NCBI RefSeq assembly: GCF_900167535.1
Contig: NZ_FUYE01000007.1
Coordinates: forward strand, 248,001-312,000
Length of the DNA stretch: 64,000 bases
DNA from: Prosthecobacter debontii
GTDB taxonomy: Bacteria; Verrucomicrobiota; Verrucomicrobiia; Verrucomicrobiales; Verrucomicrobiaceae
Direction of reading: 5' to 3'
A model generated the notes under the pieces. It saw nothing but the letters and a program-made list of their open reading frames with translations. It did not search any database and was not told the origin of the DNA. The position numbers and the translations under genes are program-made. Positions 55,696 through 63,802 of the stretch are shown here, one piece after another. Within the stretch, counting starts at the first letter, position 1. Each line of letters opens with the position of its first letter.

Positions 55696-55728
55696 CCGCT
55701 CACATGCGCAAACCGAAGATCAAAAGGA

Positions 55729-57591
55729 TCATCCTTTTCTCAGCATCACCGCCAACAGAGCAATGTCCGCTGGCGTCACGCCTTGGATTCGAGTTGCTTG
55801 GCCGAGGGTTGTTGGACGGATTTGGGAGAGGCGCATGTGAGCCTCTTTTTTCAGGCCATAGACCTTGGCATAGTCGAAGCTGGCGGGGATTTCCTTTTCC
55901 TCCATACGAGCGGTTTTCTCGACCATGACTTCCTGGCGTTGGACGTAGCCCTCATACTTGAGGTCGTTTTCGAGAAGCTGCCAGATCTCGCTGCTGAACT
56001 TCTCGCGCAGTTCCTGGGGCAGGGAAGTGTGGTCGTTTTCGGTGCGGCGAATCCACTTTTCCAGGCGCATGCTCTCATGAGTGGTGGCTTGGGCAAAGCG
56101 GTGAGCCTCCGCAAGATCGGCAATTTTTTGCTCGGTGTGTTGGCGGCGGAAGTCGTCAATCAGACCCAGTTCGGCGGCCTTGGGAGTGAGGCGCAGGTCA
56201 CAATTATCCTGGCGGAGTAGCAGACGATACTCGGCACGGGAAGTGAAAAGGCGGTAGGGTTCGGTGGTTCCTTTGGTCACAAGGTCGTCCACGAGCACCC
56301 CGAGATAGGCCTCGCTCCGGCTCAAAATGAGAGGGGATTTGCCCTGGATTTTGAGGGCGGCGTTGGCCCCGGCGAGCAGTCCCTGACCTGCAGCTTCCTC
56401 ATAACCGGAGGTGCCATTGATCTGTCCGGCGAAATAAAGACCCGCAACTCGCTTGGTTTCGAGCGTGGGATAGAGCTGAGTCGGCGGGCAATAATCGTAC
56501 TCCACAGCATAGCCCGGGCGGATGATTTCGGCCTTTTCCAGACCTACGATGGAGCGGATGAAGTCGAGCTGGACCTCATAGGGCAGGGAAGTGGAGACCC
56601 CGTTGATGTAGAATTCCCGGGTGTGACGGCCCTCAGGTTCGAGGAAAATCTGGTGCCTGTCCTTCTCCGCAAAGCGCACCACCTTGTCTTCAATGGATGG
56701 ACAATAGCGTGGTCCGACCCCCTCAATGCGTCCGCAATACATGGGGGATTTGTCCAAATTACCCCGGATAATGTCGTGCGTTTGAGTATTGGTGTAGGTG
56801 ATCCAGCAGGGAATTTGTTCCACGTGGAACATTTCTGGACGCCAGTGATTGAGGGTAAAGAGATCCTGATCCTCTTCAGCCACCCCAGAGAGGTAGCTAA
56901 AACGGGGCGGGGGAGTGTCGCCTGGCTGGGGGTCGCACCTGGAAAAATCGATACTCCGACCGTTGATCCGGCAAGGGGTGCCGGTCTTGAAACGCTTCAC
57001 CTCGAAGCCCAAATGACGGAGGCTATCCGACAGGGTGGAGATGCTATCTCCCATGCGTCCACCGGCCTGATTTTGCAGTCCGACATGCAAGAGTCCCCGC
57101 ATAAAGGTGCCTGCGGAGATGACCACGGCGGAGGTGCGATAGACCATTCCTAGGCTGGTTCGCACTCCGACGACGGCGTCATTTTCGACCAAAAGCTCAG
57201 CCGCATTGCCTTGGTGGAGGTCCAGATTGGGCTGGTTTTCCAGCAGCCATTTCATGCGAAACTGGTAGGCCTTCTTGTCGCATTGAGCTCGGGGACCCAG
57301 CACCGAGGGACCCTTTTTGGCGTTGAGCATGCGGAATTGAATGCCAGTTGCGTCGGTGTTTTGAGCCATCACACCCCCCAGGGCATCGATCTCGCGGACC
57401 ACATGACCTTTGGCCAAACCTCCGATGGCAGGGTTGCAGGACATCTGGGAAATCGTGTCCAGGTTCTGGGTGAGGATCGCTGTCTGGCACCCTAACCGAG
57501 CCGCCGCCATGGCTGCCTCGACACCGGCGTGGCCGGCTCCGCAGACGATGACATCGTAGTGTTTGGGGTAGGTGTAGAGGCTGGTGGACAT
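55729..57591 (-). CDS. mnmG: tRNA uridine 5-carboxymethylaminomethyl modification enzyme MnmG
   Basis: 620 aa FAD enzyme that with MnmE places the cmnm5 group on U34 of certain tRNAs. FAD site [21 protein letters not shown], then [77 protein letters not shown] and the C-terminal GIDA-associated helical domain ([27 protein letters not shown]). Complete. mnmG often lies near oriC; a perfect parS-like palindrome is inside this gene at 56816-56831 (coding MFHVEQ) and a near-perfect one is just upstream. No mnmE, rsmG, parA or parB in view. Confidence 0.97.
   Translation of the reverse strand: MSTSLYTYPKHYDVIVCGAGHAGVEAAMAAARLGCQTAILTQNLDTISQMSCNPAIGGLAKGHVVREIDALGGVMAQNTDATGIQFRMLNAKKGPSVLGPRAQCDKKAYQFRMKWLLENQPNLDLHQGNAAELLVENDAVVGVRTSLGMVYRTSAVVISAGTFMRGLLHVGLQNQAGGRMGDSISTLSDSLRHLGFEVKRFKTGTPCRINGRSIDFSRCDPQPGDTPPPRFSYLSGVAEEDQDLFTLNHWRPEMFHVEQIPCWITYTNTQTHDIIRGNLDKSPMYCGRIEGVGPRYCPSIEDKVVRFAEKDRHQIFLEPEGRHTREFYINGVSTSLPYEVQLDFIRSIVGLEKAEIIRPGYAVEYDYCPPTQLYPTLETKRVAGLYFAGQINGTSGYEEAAGQGLLAGANAALKIQGKSPLILSRSEAYLGVLVDDLVTKGTTEPYRLFTSRAEYRLLLRQDNCDLRLTPKAAELGLIDDFRRQHTEQKIADLAEAHRFAQATTHESMRLEKWIRRTENDHTSLPQELREKFSSEIWQLLENDLKYEGYVQRQEVMVEKTARMEEKEIPASFDYAKVYGLKKEAHMRLSQIRPTTLGQATRIQGVTPADIALLAVMLRKG
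56816..56831. other. parS-like centromere site within mnmG
   Basis: TGTTCCACGTGGAACA, a perfect 16-base palindrome agreeing with the parS consensus bound by ParB (TGTTNCACGTGNAACA). It is located in the mnmG coding sequence, as known for parS sites near chromosome origins. Confidence 0.7.
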
Positions 57592-57621
57592 GGGGAAACC
57601 ACCATAGCATAGCCGTCAAAA

Positions 57622-57637
57622 TGTTCCATGTGGAACA
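57622..57637. other. Second parS-like site upstream of mnmG
   Basis: TGTTCCATGTGGAACA differs from the site at 56816 by one central base (T for C), so it is a near-palindrome. It sits 31 bases before the mnmG start. Confidence 0.55.
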
Positions 57638-57689
57638 AAATGGAAGGTTACTACCGGTAGAAGAAGGCCAAAACCGACACTGAAACGAC

Positions 57690-57944
57690 CTATTCAGTGC
57701 AGCAAGCGATCAAAAGCATGGGGAGGGAAATCACCCCTTGTCTGAGCGTCTCGGGCTTTGTGAGGGCTTTGAAGATCCAAAACGTGGCTAAGATGAGCAA
57801 AGCGGGGACCTGCAAAACAGATCAAGGCTGTGGTCACTCGAAGAGCTGGCCAAATGAATGGGCAGTTCCAATCCGGTTTCCTAAAAGACAGAGACCGAAC
57901 CACAGCAGAGGATGAAGCAAGCCTAGGCCAACCGACATCATCAT
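57690..57944 (-). pseudogene. Possible stop-interrupted small membrane-protein gene
   Basis: In the 400-base space between mnmG and the next gene. On the minus strand an ATG at 57944, with GGAG six bases before, opens 36 codons (MSVGLGLLHPLLWFGLCLLGN...) to a TGA at 57834. After a second in-frame TGA the same frame continues with PALLILATFWIFKALTKPE and ISLPMLLIACCTE to a TAG at 57690. Two hydrophobic blocks in one frame suggest a membrane protein broken by two stops, or two tiny genes. Only seen directly from translation; no family recognised. Confidence 0.3.
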
Positions 57945-57991
57945 CGCTCGCTCCGCTGATTAATTGGGATCGGAGTTGTGCATCTTTTGGC

Positions 57992-58711
57992 CTAAAGGAT
58001 ACTTCCCGAAATGCTGCGGGTGGATAAGAAAGTGCTCACAGCCTGAGCGTTTTCAGCGGGCATCTCCAGCTCGGGGACGAGCATAGTGGAGTTGATGATG
58101 CGGGGCGAGCCTGGCTCGGGGACGCTCAAAATATCTGCTCCATGCAAGACTCCCAGGGCAGGAAAAGGGCGGGGGAGGAGAGCGGATTCGGAGCTGTTGT
58201 TGATGAGAACAATCCGAGCCGCCGAATCATCCCAGCTCGGAATGGTGGCTGTAAATGGCTCCAAAACTTGTCGGCCCTGGGGGGCGATCATGGGATTTCG
58301 AGTCTCTAAAAACGCCTGTGGGCTGAGCCCTTCCTGGGCCGCGCAACGAGAAAAATCGGCGATCAAAAACTGGCTGGTGACTCGGCTGGGCTCATAACCC
58401 AACATCAAAAAGGAGCAGGCGGGCCCACCATCCAGATGGAGTCGAGTTGTCTTCTTTTGATCGAATCTCCCCATGGAGTAATAATGCAATCGGGATCCCG
58501 TCTGCTGCTGGAACCAAGCACTGAGTTGCTCTTTAAGCTTCACCATGAGTGCCCTGAGTTGGAACGAATCCGGCAAGTTTTTGAAGCTGATACAAATAGC
58601 ACCTGCTTCATCTAAATCCTGCCGAAAGACGCAGGTGACGATCGGGGCGACGTGCTGATCGTTTAGTTGGCTGTCATCGTCCAACTGAAGGTGAGGAATG
58701 CCCGATTTCAT
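57992..58711 (-). CDS. Hypothetical protein with HLDGG motif
   Basis: 239 aa cytoplasmic protein, family not recognised. It contains TRLHLDGGPACSFLMLGYEPS and SQFLIADFSRCAAQEGLSPQAFLETRNPM; an HxD motif followed by beta strands is reminiscent of 2-oxoglutarate/Fe(II) oxygenases, and a late His (GVLHGADIL) could complete a metal triad, but this is only an impression. Start ATG 58711 overlaps the stop of the upstream membrane-protein frame (ATGA), indicating translational coupling. A candidate small membrane gene follows. Confidence 0.65.
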   Translation of the reverse strand: MKSGIPHLQLDDDSQLNDQHVAPIVTCVFRQDLDEAGAICISFKNLPDSFQLRALMVKLKEQLSAWFQQQTGSRLHYYSMGRFDQKKTTRLHLDGGPACSFLMLGYEPSRVTSQFLIADFSRCAAQEGLSPQAFLETRNPMIAPQGRQVLEPFTATIPSWDDSAARIVLINNSSESALLPRPFPALGVLHGADILSVPEPGSPRIINSTMLVPELEMPAENAQAVSTFLSTRSISGSIL

Positions 58712-58983
58712 GGATGAAGAATACCATAGACGAGGCAGAAACCGATGAGGAGCCAAAGGATGATCGAAATCCACAAGAGATGGATTCGGGCTATGGAGGA
58801 CAAGGGTTTTTCAACGAACGCCCACCCTAACATTCCGCTCACAATGATCCAGCACATGATGGAAGGTAGAAAAACGATCCCCACGAACAGATATGCACCA
58901 GGGATAATGAGTGCAGATGCAAACGCCCCTAGCCAGAGGCATAGAATGGCAACGAGGATTTGAAAGGCCTGCGGGATGCCGAT
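58708..58983 (-). CDS. Small three-helix membrane protein without an ATG/GTG/TTG start
   Basis: An open minus-strand frame runs from just below the TAG at 59011-59013 to the TGA at 58708. From about 58983 it codes IGIPQAFQILVAILCLW, LGAFASALIIPGAYLFVGIVFLP, WIIVSGMLGWAF and LLWISIILWLLIGFCLVYG, clearly a membrane protein of about 90 aa with three or so helices. There is no ATG, GTG or TTG before residue 33 of this reading; an ATC at 58983 with AGG upstream is one possible non-standard start. The stop overlaps the next gene's ATG (ATGA), strong evidence that the frame is translated. Alternatives are a frameshift or a truncated gene starting at 58884 (GTG). Confidence 0.5.
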   Translation of the reverse strand: MGIPQAFQILVAILCLWLGAFASALIIPGAYLFVGIVFLPSIMCWIIVSGMLGWAFVEKPLSSIARIHLLWISIILWLLIGFCLVYGILHP

Positions 58984-59093
58984 GAATTCTACCTGTGCAA
59001 AAGTAGTGGCCTAGTGTTTCTGAGCAAGACGAACTCACCTTGGACTCCGACTTGCTTCCCCCCTGCATCCGGCTAGAATAGCCACCCTTGATT

Positions 59094-60170
59094 ATGGCCT
59101 CTCCGACTGTCCTCTCCACCAAAGCTTCCGAAGCTCCGATCAACGCTAAACTGACCGCTGCGGACAAGATTGAGCTGTATCGCAAGATGGTGCGGGTGCG
59201 TCGTTTTGAGCAGGTTTCCTTGCAGCATTATCAGGCAGGTCGCATGGGTGGGTTCCTTCACCTTTACATCGGTCAGGAATCCGTCGCGATTGGTTGCACC
59301 TCCCTGATGGGTGAAAATGACCACGTCATCACCGCCTATCGTGACCACGGCCACGCCCTCGGGGTAGGCATGGGTATGAATGAGTGCATGGCCGAACTTT
59401 TTGGCAAAGCCACGGGTTGCTCGAAAGGGAAGGGAGGCTCGATGCACTACTTCGCTCCCGATAAAAATTACTGGGGTGGTCACGGCATTGTGGCTGGTCA
59501 GACACCTCTCGGTTTGGGCCTCGCTTACGGTCTGAAATATCGGGGCTTGAAAGGTGCCGCTCTATGCTTCCTCGGTGATGGTGCGGTGAACCAAGGTGCT
59601 TTTCATGAATCCCTCAACCTCGCCGCTCTCTGGGATCTGCCCGTGATCTATGTGATCGAAAACAACGGTTATTCGATGGGCACCAGTCAGGAGCGCTCTT
59701 CCGCTTATGAGGGCTGCTTGGCCAAACGCGCCGAAGGTTACGGCATGGCTTGGGATCACTTCATCGGCGAGGACCTCTACGACGTTCGTGCTCGTGTGCA
59801 GGTCGCCATTGATCGTGCTCATAACGAGAGCAAGCCGACGCTGCTGGAAATCGCCACCTACCGTTGGGAAGGTCACTCCGTTGCGGATGCCAACAAGCTG
59901 AAATACCGCACCAAGGAAGAGGTGGAGAAATATCAGAAGCAGCATGACCCGATTCAGGTCTGGAAGCGCAACCTTCTGGAAGAAGGTGTCGCCACCGAAG
60001 AAGATTTGAAGAAGATCGATCGTGAAGCCCAAGCCGAAGCTGAAGCTTCCGCGGAGTTCGCGAAGTCCAGCCCCTACCCTGAACCGGAGTCCATCTTCGA
60101 GGACGTCTATTGGGAAGTGGACAATAGGACGGAAGCCGGCGCTACCGGTCGTCATTTCTTCAACGATTGA
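59094..60170 (+). CDS. pdhA: Pyruvate dehydrogenase E1 component, alpha subunit
   Basis: 358 aa. Thiamine-diphosphate-dependent decarboxylase subunit that acts with a beta subunit. TPP motif GDGAVNQGAFHESLNLAALWDLPVIYVIENN; also GGSMHYF and GHGIVAGQTPLG, and YRWEGHSVADANKLKYRTKEE with the phosphorylation-loop-like region. The C-terminus (SPYPEPESIFEDVY) is usual. No pdhB or E2 gene follows; the next gene is an unrelated oxidoreductase. Start ATG 59094 rather than TTG 59088. Confidence 0.93.
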   Translation: MASPTVLSTKASEAPINAKLTAADKIELYRKMVRVRRFEQVSLQHYQAGRMGGFLHLYIGQESVAIGCTSLMGENDHVITAYRDHGHALGVGMGMNECMAELFGKATGCSKGKGGSMHYFAPDKNYWGGHGIVAGQTPLGLGLAYGLKYRGLKGAALCFLGDGAVNQGAFHESLNLAALWDLPVIYVIENNGYSMGTSQERSSAYEGCLAKRAEGYGMAWDHFIGEDLYDVRARVQVAIDRAHNESKPTLLEIATYRWEGHSVADANKLKYRTKEEVEKYQKQHDPIQVWKRNLLEEGVATEEDLKKIDREAQAEAEASAEFAKSSPYPEPESIFEDVYWEVDNRTEAGATGRHFFND

Positions 60171-60195
60171 TTCACTCATTGAAGCACTTTTAGTT

Positions 60196-60238
60196 AGGCC
60201 TTTAGCGGAGAGCAGTTAAAAGCTTTAGCTAAAGGCCT
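60196..60238 (+). terminator. Long hairpin after pdhA
   Basis: Perfect 11-base arms AGGCCTTTAGC (60196-60206) and GCTAAAGGCCT (60228-60238). No T run follows, so it may slow polymerase or protect the 3' end rather than be a classic terminator. Confidence 0.5.
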
Positions 60239-60371
60239 CGGCATAAAAGTATTCGATCCTGACATCCCTTCAGAAGAAAGGTTGCGCAGGTCGTGTCGTA
60301 ATGAGTAAGCTACGATTTACCGCGCCGTGCGGAGAGATCCGCGCGCCCAAACCCAACAGAACCGAACCTGT

Positions 60372-61859
60372 ATGAACCCAGCAAACACCAGCCGCCGCAG
60401 TTTTATGCGCGGCACCATCGCCGGCGCCGCCGGCCTTGTCAGCATGCCCACATGGGCCAAATCCATCGGTGCCAATGAAGATGTCCGTGTGGCCGTCATC
60501 GGTTTCAAATCCCGTGGCTCCGGCCACATCGGCAGCCTGCTGAAGATCAAAGGCGTGCGTCTCGTGGCTCTCTGCGACGTGGACAGCGAAGTGATGGACA
60601 AAAAGGTCGCCGAACTGGCGAAGAAAGACATCAAGGTCAAGCAGTACAAAGACTTCCGTGAGTGCTGCGCTGATCCAGAGATTGACGCGATCACCATCGC
60701 CACGCCTAACCACAGCCATGCTCTGATTGCCCTGACAGGTCTGGCCAATGGCAAGCACGTGTATGTTGAGAAGCCCGTCTCCCACAACATCTGGGAAGGC
60801 CGCAAGCTGATCGAAGCTGCCGCCGCTGTGGAGAAGAAAGGCCTCGTGCTTCAGCACGGGATGCAGCGTCGCTCCGACCTCGGTTGGGCTTCCGCCATGG
60901 AGTTCGTGAAGAGCGGTAAGATTGGTAAAACGACTCTCAGCCGAGGCATCAACTACAAGGCTCGTCAAAGCATCGGCAAAGTGCCCGCTCCTGTGGCTCC
61001 TCCGGCGACCGTCGATTACAAACTGTGGTCTGCTACTCGCCCTGAGATGCCCATCCATCGCGAGAAGTTCCACTATGATTGGCACTGGCAGTGGCCTTAT
61101 GGCAATGGTGACATCGGCAACCAAGGCCCTCACCAGCTCGACGTCGCCCGCTGGGCACTGGGTAACCCCAATCACCTGCCGAAGCGCGTGATGAGCTTCG
61201 GTGGCCGCTGGGGCTATGATGATGATGGTCAGACCGCCAACAACCAGATGGCTTTCTACGAGTTTGAAGAAGGCGCACCGTTGCTCTTCGACAACCGCGG
61301 CCTGCCTATGAAGGACATGAACTGGACGAAGGGCTTTGAGCCTGTTTACCGCATCAACGGTAAAACTGCGGCTCCTCGTATCGGCAACGTCATCCACTGC
61401 GAAGGTGGTTTCATCGCGGAATCCAAGGCCTATGACAACGATGGCAAGACCATCGAGAAGTTTGAAAACTTCCAAGATGGCCCTGACCACATGCTGAACT
61501 TCATCAACTCGGTTCGTGCCGGTAAGTTGACGAAGGACGTGCTGAATGTGGCTCACGGTCACCATGCGGCTGGCTTGGCCCACATGGCCAACGTCTCCTA
61601 CCGCCTCGGTAAGAAGCTCTCCAACGAAGAGATCAAAGAGCGCCTCAGCGGCAGCAAAGCGGCCCTGGAAACCTTCGATCATTTTGTGGCTAACCTGGAA
61701 GCCAACCAGATCGACATGAAAGCTGACATGGCTTCCGTGGGTCCATGGCTGGAGTTCGATCCCGTCAGCGAGAAGTTCATCGGTGAGTTCGCTGAAGAGG
61801 CGAATAAGCTTGCCATGGACGAATACGCTCCTGGCTTCGAGCTGCCGACCGTCAGCTAA
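60372..61859 (+). CDS. TAT-exported Gfo/Idh/MocA family oxidoreductase
   Basis: 495 aa. Twin-arginine signal SRRSFMRGTIAGAAGLVSM at the N-terminus, so folded export is expected. NAD(P)-binding fold: VAVIGFKSRGSGHIGSLL; EKPVSHN with the conserved Lys at about 137; then the C-terminal substrate domain with GNGDIGNQGPHQLDVARWAL. Such enzymes oxidise or rearrange sugars; in Verrucomicrobiota and Planctomycetota they occur in many paralogues. Specific substrate unknown. A strong terminator follows. Confidence 0.9.
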   Translation: MNPANTSRRSFMRGTIAGAAGLVSMPTWAKSIGANEDVRVAVIGFKSRGSGHIGSLLKIKGVRLVALCDVDSEVMDKKVAELAKKDIKVKQYKDFRECCADPEIDAITIATPNHSHALIALTGLANGKHVYVEKPVSHNIWEGRKLIEAAAAVEKKGLVLQHGMQRRSDLGWASAMEFVKSGKIGKTTLSRGINYKARQSIGKVPAPVAPPATVDYKLWSATRPEMPIHREKFHYDWHWQWPYGNGDIGNQGPHQLDVARWALGNPNHLPKRVMSFGGRWGYDDDGQTANNQMAFYEFEEGAPLLFDNRGLPMKDMNWTKGFEPVYRINGKTAAPRIGNVIHCEGGFIAESKAYDNDGKTIEKFENFQDGPDHMLNFINSVRAGKLTKDVLNVAHGHHAAGLAHMANVSYRLGKKLSNEEIKERLSGSKAALETFDHFVANLEANQIDMKADMASVGPWLEFDPVSEKFIGEFAEEANKLAMDEYAPGFELPTVS

Positions 61860-61890
61860 TCGATCCTTCCGAGTTAACACTCGATTTAAA

Positions 61891-61926
61891 AAAACGCGGA
61901 ACTCAGTCGTGGGTTCCGCGTTTTTT
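61891..61926. terminator. Bidirectional rho-independent terminator
   Basis: AACGCGGAAC pairs with GTTCCGCGTT, with A run before and T run after, so it works on either strand. Between the oxidoreductase and the convergent secreted-protein gene. Confidence 0.88.
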
Positions 61927-61984
61927 GGTTAGGCCTATACAAATCAATGATTGTTAGGCTCATCCGGGCTTCGGCAAAAAAAGC

Positions 61985-62590
61985 TCACTCCAAGAAGCTG
62001 GCGACGACTTTCGGCACGCCGCCTTTTTTGATGGCGAAGATCTCCGGGCTGGCCGCGCGCGTGTCTGAAAGATAACGTTGTTCCAGATCCGCAGCGAATT
62101 CTTCAATGGCCTCCGGTCTGGCCGGAAAGACGAAGAGGGAATGCCGATCTGGCAAGGCCACCCAGATTTCATCCCCGAAGAGTTTTTCGAAGATCGCGGG
62201 CAGAGAGGGTGCCACCAGCAGGCTGGCCATGAGAGGCTGGTCACTGCGATAGACGGCATACGCCACCTGACCTTCCGCATTTTTGATCAGCTCCGGTTTC
62301 AGCGTGGCGAGTCGTTTATCCGCAGCCTTTTTGGCGCGTTCTGCAAAGGTCTCGACACTGAGCCCGAGCTGCTTGAACTCGTCAGGACGATAGGGCATCA
62401 CCCAAGGTGTTTCTTTCAGCTCTTTAGCGGGTGTGAGCACCGTCAGCTCAGCCCCTTCGGGAAAAAAGGAAAGGGAGTTGCGCATGATCTTCGGCTCCGG
62501 CAGGAGCAGCAGGCTCTCGAGCCGGTGATCCTCGGCCTGAGCGGAACAGAAGGCCAAGGCAACGAAGGCAGAGAGCAGGCGCAGAGTCAT
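61985..62590 (-). CDS. Hypothetical secreted protein
   Basis: 201 aa, not recognised. Signal peptide MTLRLLSAFVALAFCSAQA, then a mixed alpha/beta domain (LTVLTPAKELKETPWVMPYRPDEFKQLGLSVETFAERAKKAADKRLATLKPEL) and a second part (FEKLFGDEIWVALPDRHSLFVFPARPEAIEEFAADL). Reminiscent of DUF1444-type proteins, but I cannot confirm a family. ATG 62590 begins the signal peptide; divergent from ruvA. Confidence 0.6.
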   Translation of the reverse strand: MTLRLLSAFVALAFCSAQAEDHRLESLLLLPEPKIMRNSLSFFPEGAELTVLTPAKELKETPWVMPYRPDEFKQLGLSVETFAERAKKAADKRLATLKPELIKNAEGQVAYAVYRSDQPLMASLLVAPSLPAIFEKLFGDEIWVALPDRHSLFVFPARPEAIEEFAADLEQRYLSDTRAASPEIFAIKKGGVPKVVASFLE

Positions 62591-62684
62591 GGTAGAGTGG
62601 TCGGCACCCACTTGAGCACGCCTTTTCCGCGATGCCAGCATCAAAGGTCTTGCACTCCGGAGCCGCATTGGCTTCATCCAGGGC

Positions 62685-63293
62685 ATGATCGCCTTTCTCC
62701 GTGGCACCCTCGCCGAATCTTTTCCTCACCAAGCCATCGTGGATGTGGGGGGAGTCGGCTATGCCGCCAATATTCCTTTAACCACCTTCGACCGGCTGCC
62801 GCAGCAGGGGGGGCAGGTGCGTCTCCTCACCCATCATCATGTGACCGAGAGGGAGCACACGCTGTTTGGCTTTTTCACGGAGGATGAGCGGGATCTGTTC
62901 CGCCTGCTTATTGATCGGGTCTCTGGCATTGGCCCGAAGATGGCGCTCTCTGTCCTTAGCGGCATGCCCGTGCCAGCTTTCAAAGAAGCCGTCATCCGCA
63001 ATGACATCGCTGCCCTGGCCAAGATCAAAGGCGTGGGGAAAAAGACGGCGGAGCGGATTGTCCTGGAACTGAAGGATAAAGTCGGCGTGGTGGATGCCTG
63101 GCAGGCCGCTCAGGTGGCCCGTGGCGCGCATGATCCGAAGCAGGAAGCCGTCAGTGATGCCGTCCTGGGCCTCATCGCCTTGGGCTACAAGCAGACGGAG
63201 GCGCAGAAAACCGTGAACGAGTTGGCGAAGACAGCGCCGGAACCCGTGCGTGCGGACAAGCTCATCCGAGAGGCTTTACGGCTGATGCAGTAG
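62685..63293 (+). CDS. ruvA: Holliday junction branch-migration protein RuvA
   Basis: 202 aa DNA-binding subunit of the RuvAB branch-migration complex. N-terminal OB fold MIAFLRGTLAE...VDVGGVGYAANIPL, tandem helix-hairpin-helix motifs VSGIGPKMALSVLSG and IKGVGKKTAERIVLEL, and a C-terminal three-helix domain (VSDAVLGLIALGYKQTEAQKTV) that contacts RuvB. No ruvB or ruvC follows in this window. Confidence 0.95.
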   Translation: MIAFLRGTLAESFPHQAIVDVGGVGYAANIPLTTFDRLPQQGGQVRLLTHHHVTEREHTLFGFFTEDERDLFRLLIDRVSGIGPKMALSVLSGMPVPAFKEAVIRNDIAALAKIKGVGKKTAERIVLELKDKVGVVDAWQAAQVARGAHDPKQEAVSDAVLGLIALGYKQTEAQKTVNELAKTAPEPVRADKLIREALRLMQ

Positions 63294-63296
63294 AAG

Positions 63297-63474
63297 GTGG
63301 CCCGCACACTCCGTGTGCGGATAGCCGCGGCGAAGGCCTAACGAGATGCATTTCGTTTCGTTTTGAGCTCCGCACAGGAGGGTATTTTGTAGAGTCCCGA
63401 CTGCGGGGCCTGAGGATGAATGCCATCTCACATGGACTCCACGCGGGAACCCGCACACGGAGTGTGCGGACCAC
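63297..63474. repeat. MITE-like element with 24-bp inverted ends
   Basis: CCGCACACTCCGTGTGCGG (63302-63320) recurs as its exact reverse complement at 63451-63469. Including GTGG on each outer side the terminal repeats are 24 bases with one mismatch, and each end alone folds into a hairpin. The ~130 bases between show no gene. It lies in the 509-base space after ruvA. Confidence 0.5.
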
Positions 63475-63520
63475 TGGGATACGCTGGCTTGCGGTGCGTT
63501 CCCTGTCAGCCATCTCGACA

Positions 63521-63540
63521 CTCGATTTTGGAAAATCGAG
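63521..63540. repeat. REP-like palindrome
   Basis: CTCGATTTT (63521-63529) and AAAATCGAG (63532-63540) with a 2-base loop. The surrounding region to about 63800 is non-coding on both strands as far as I can see. Confidence 0.4.
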
Positions 63541-63802
63541 CTACTGCGCTGCCGCGTGGCTCAGCCTTCATTCGCCCGGTCCTGTTCCTCCTGCGAATCG
63601 TGTCATCCTATCAAAAACTCCCCTCAACTCTCGTCTCCTTTTCCGGCTGAAGCCGGGGCTCCGAACTCCAGCCTCCATCCAAACCCAGAATCTAAAATCC
63701 CCTCTCCGCGTCTCTGCGGTTAAAGGAGCTGCATCCAGCAGTGTGGGCCTCTTCAAAACACTACAAACAAGAGCCAACCACTGCCAACGCTCTCCACCCA
63801 CA

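Noticed and set aside
58019-58027. GGTGGATAA, one base off a DnaA box
   Set aside because: A single imperfect copy inside a coding region, without clustering or an AT-rich tract, does not support an origin here despite the parS-like sites.
58811-59185. 124-codon minus-strand frame starting inside pdhA
   Set aside because: It has a signal-like start but runs antisense to pdhA and in a different frame from the convincing membrane protein below it.
60270-61880. 536-codon minus-strand open frame opposite the Gfo/Idh/MocA gene
   Set aside because: It mirrors the codon pattern of the real gene, has no family features, and overlaps the clearly conserved protein on the plus strand.
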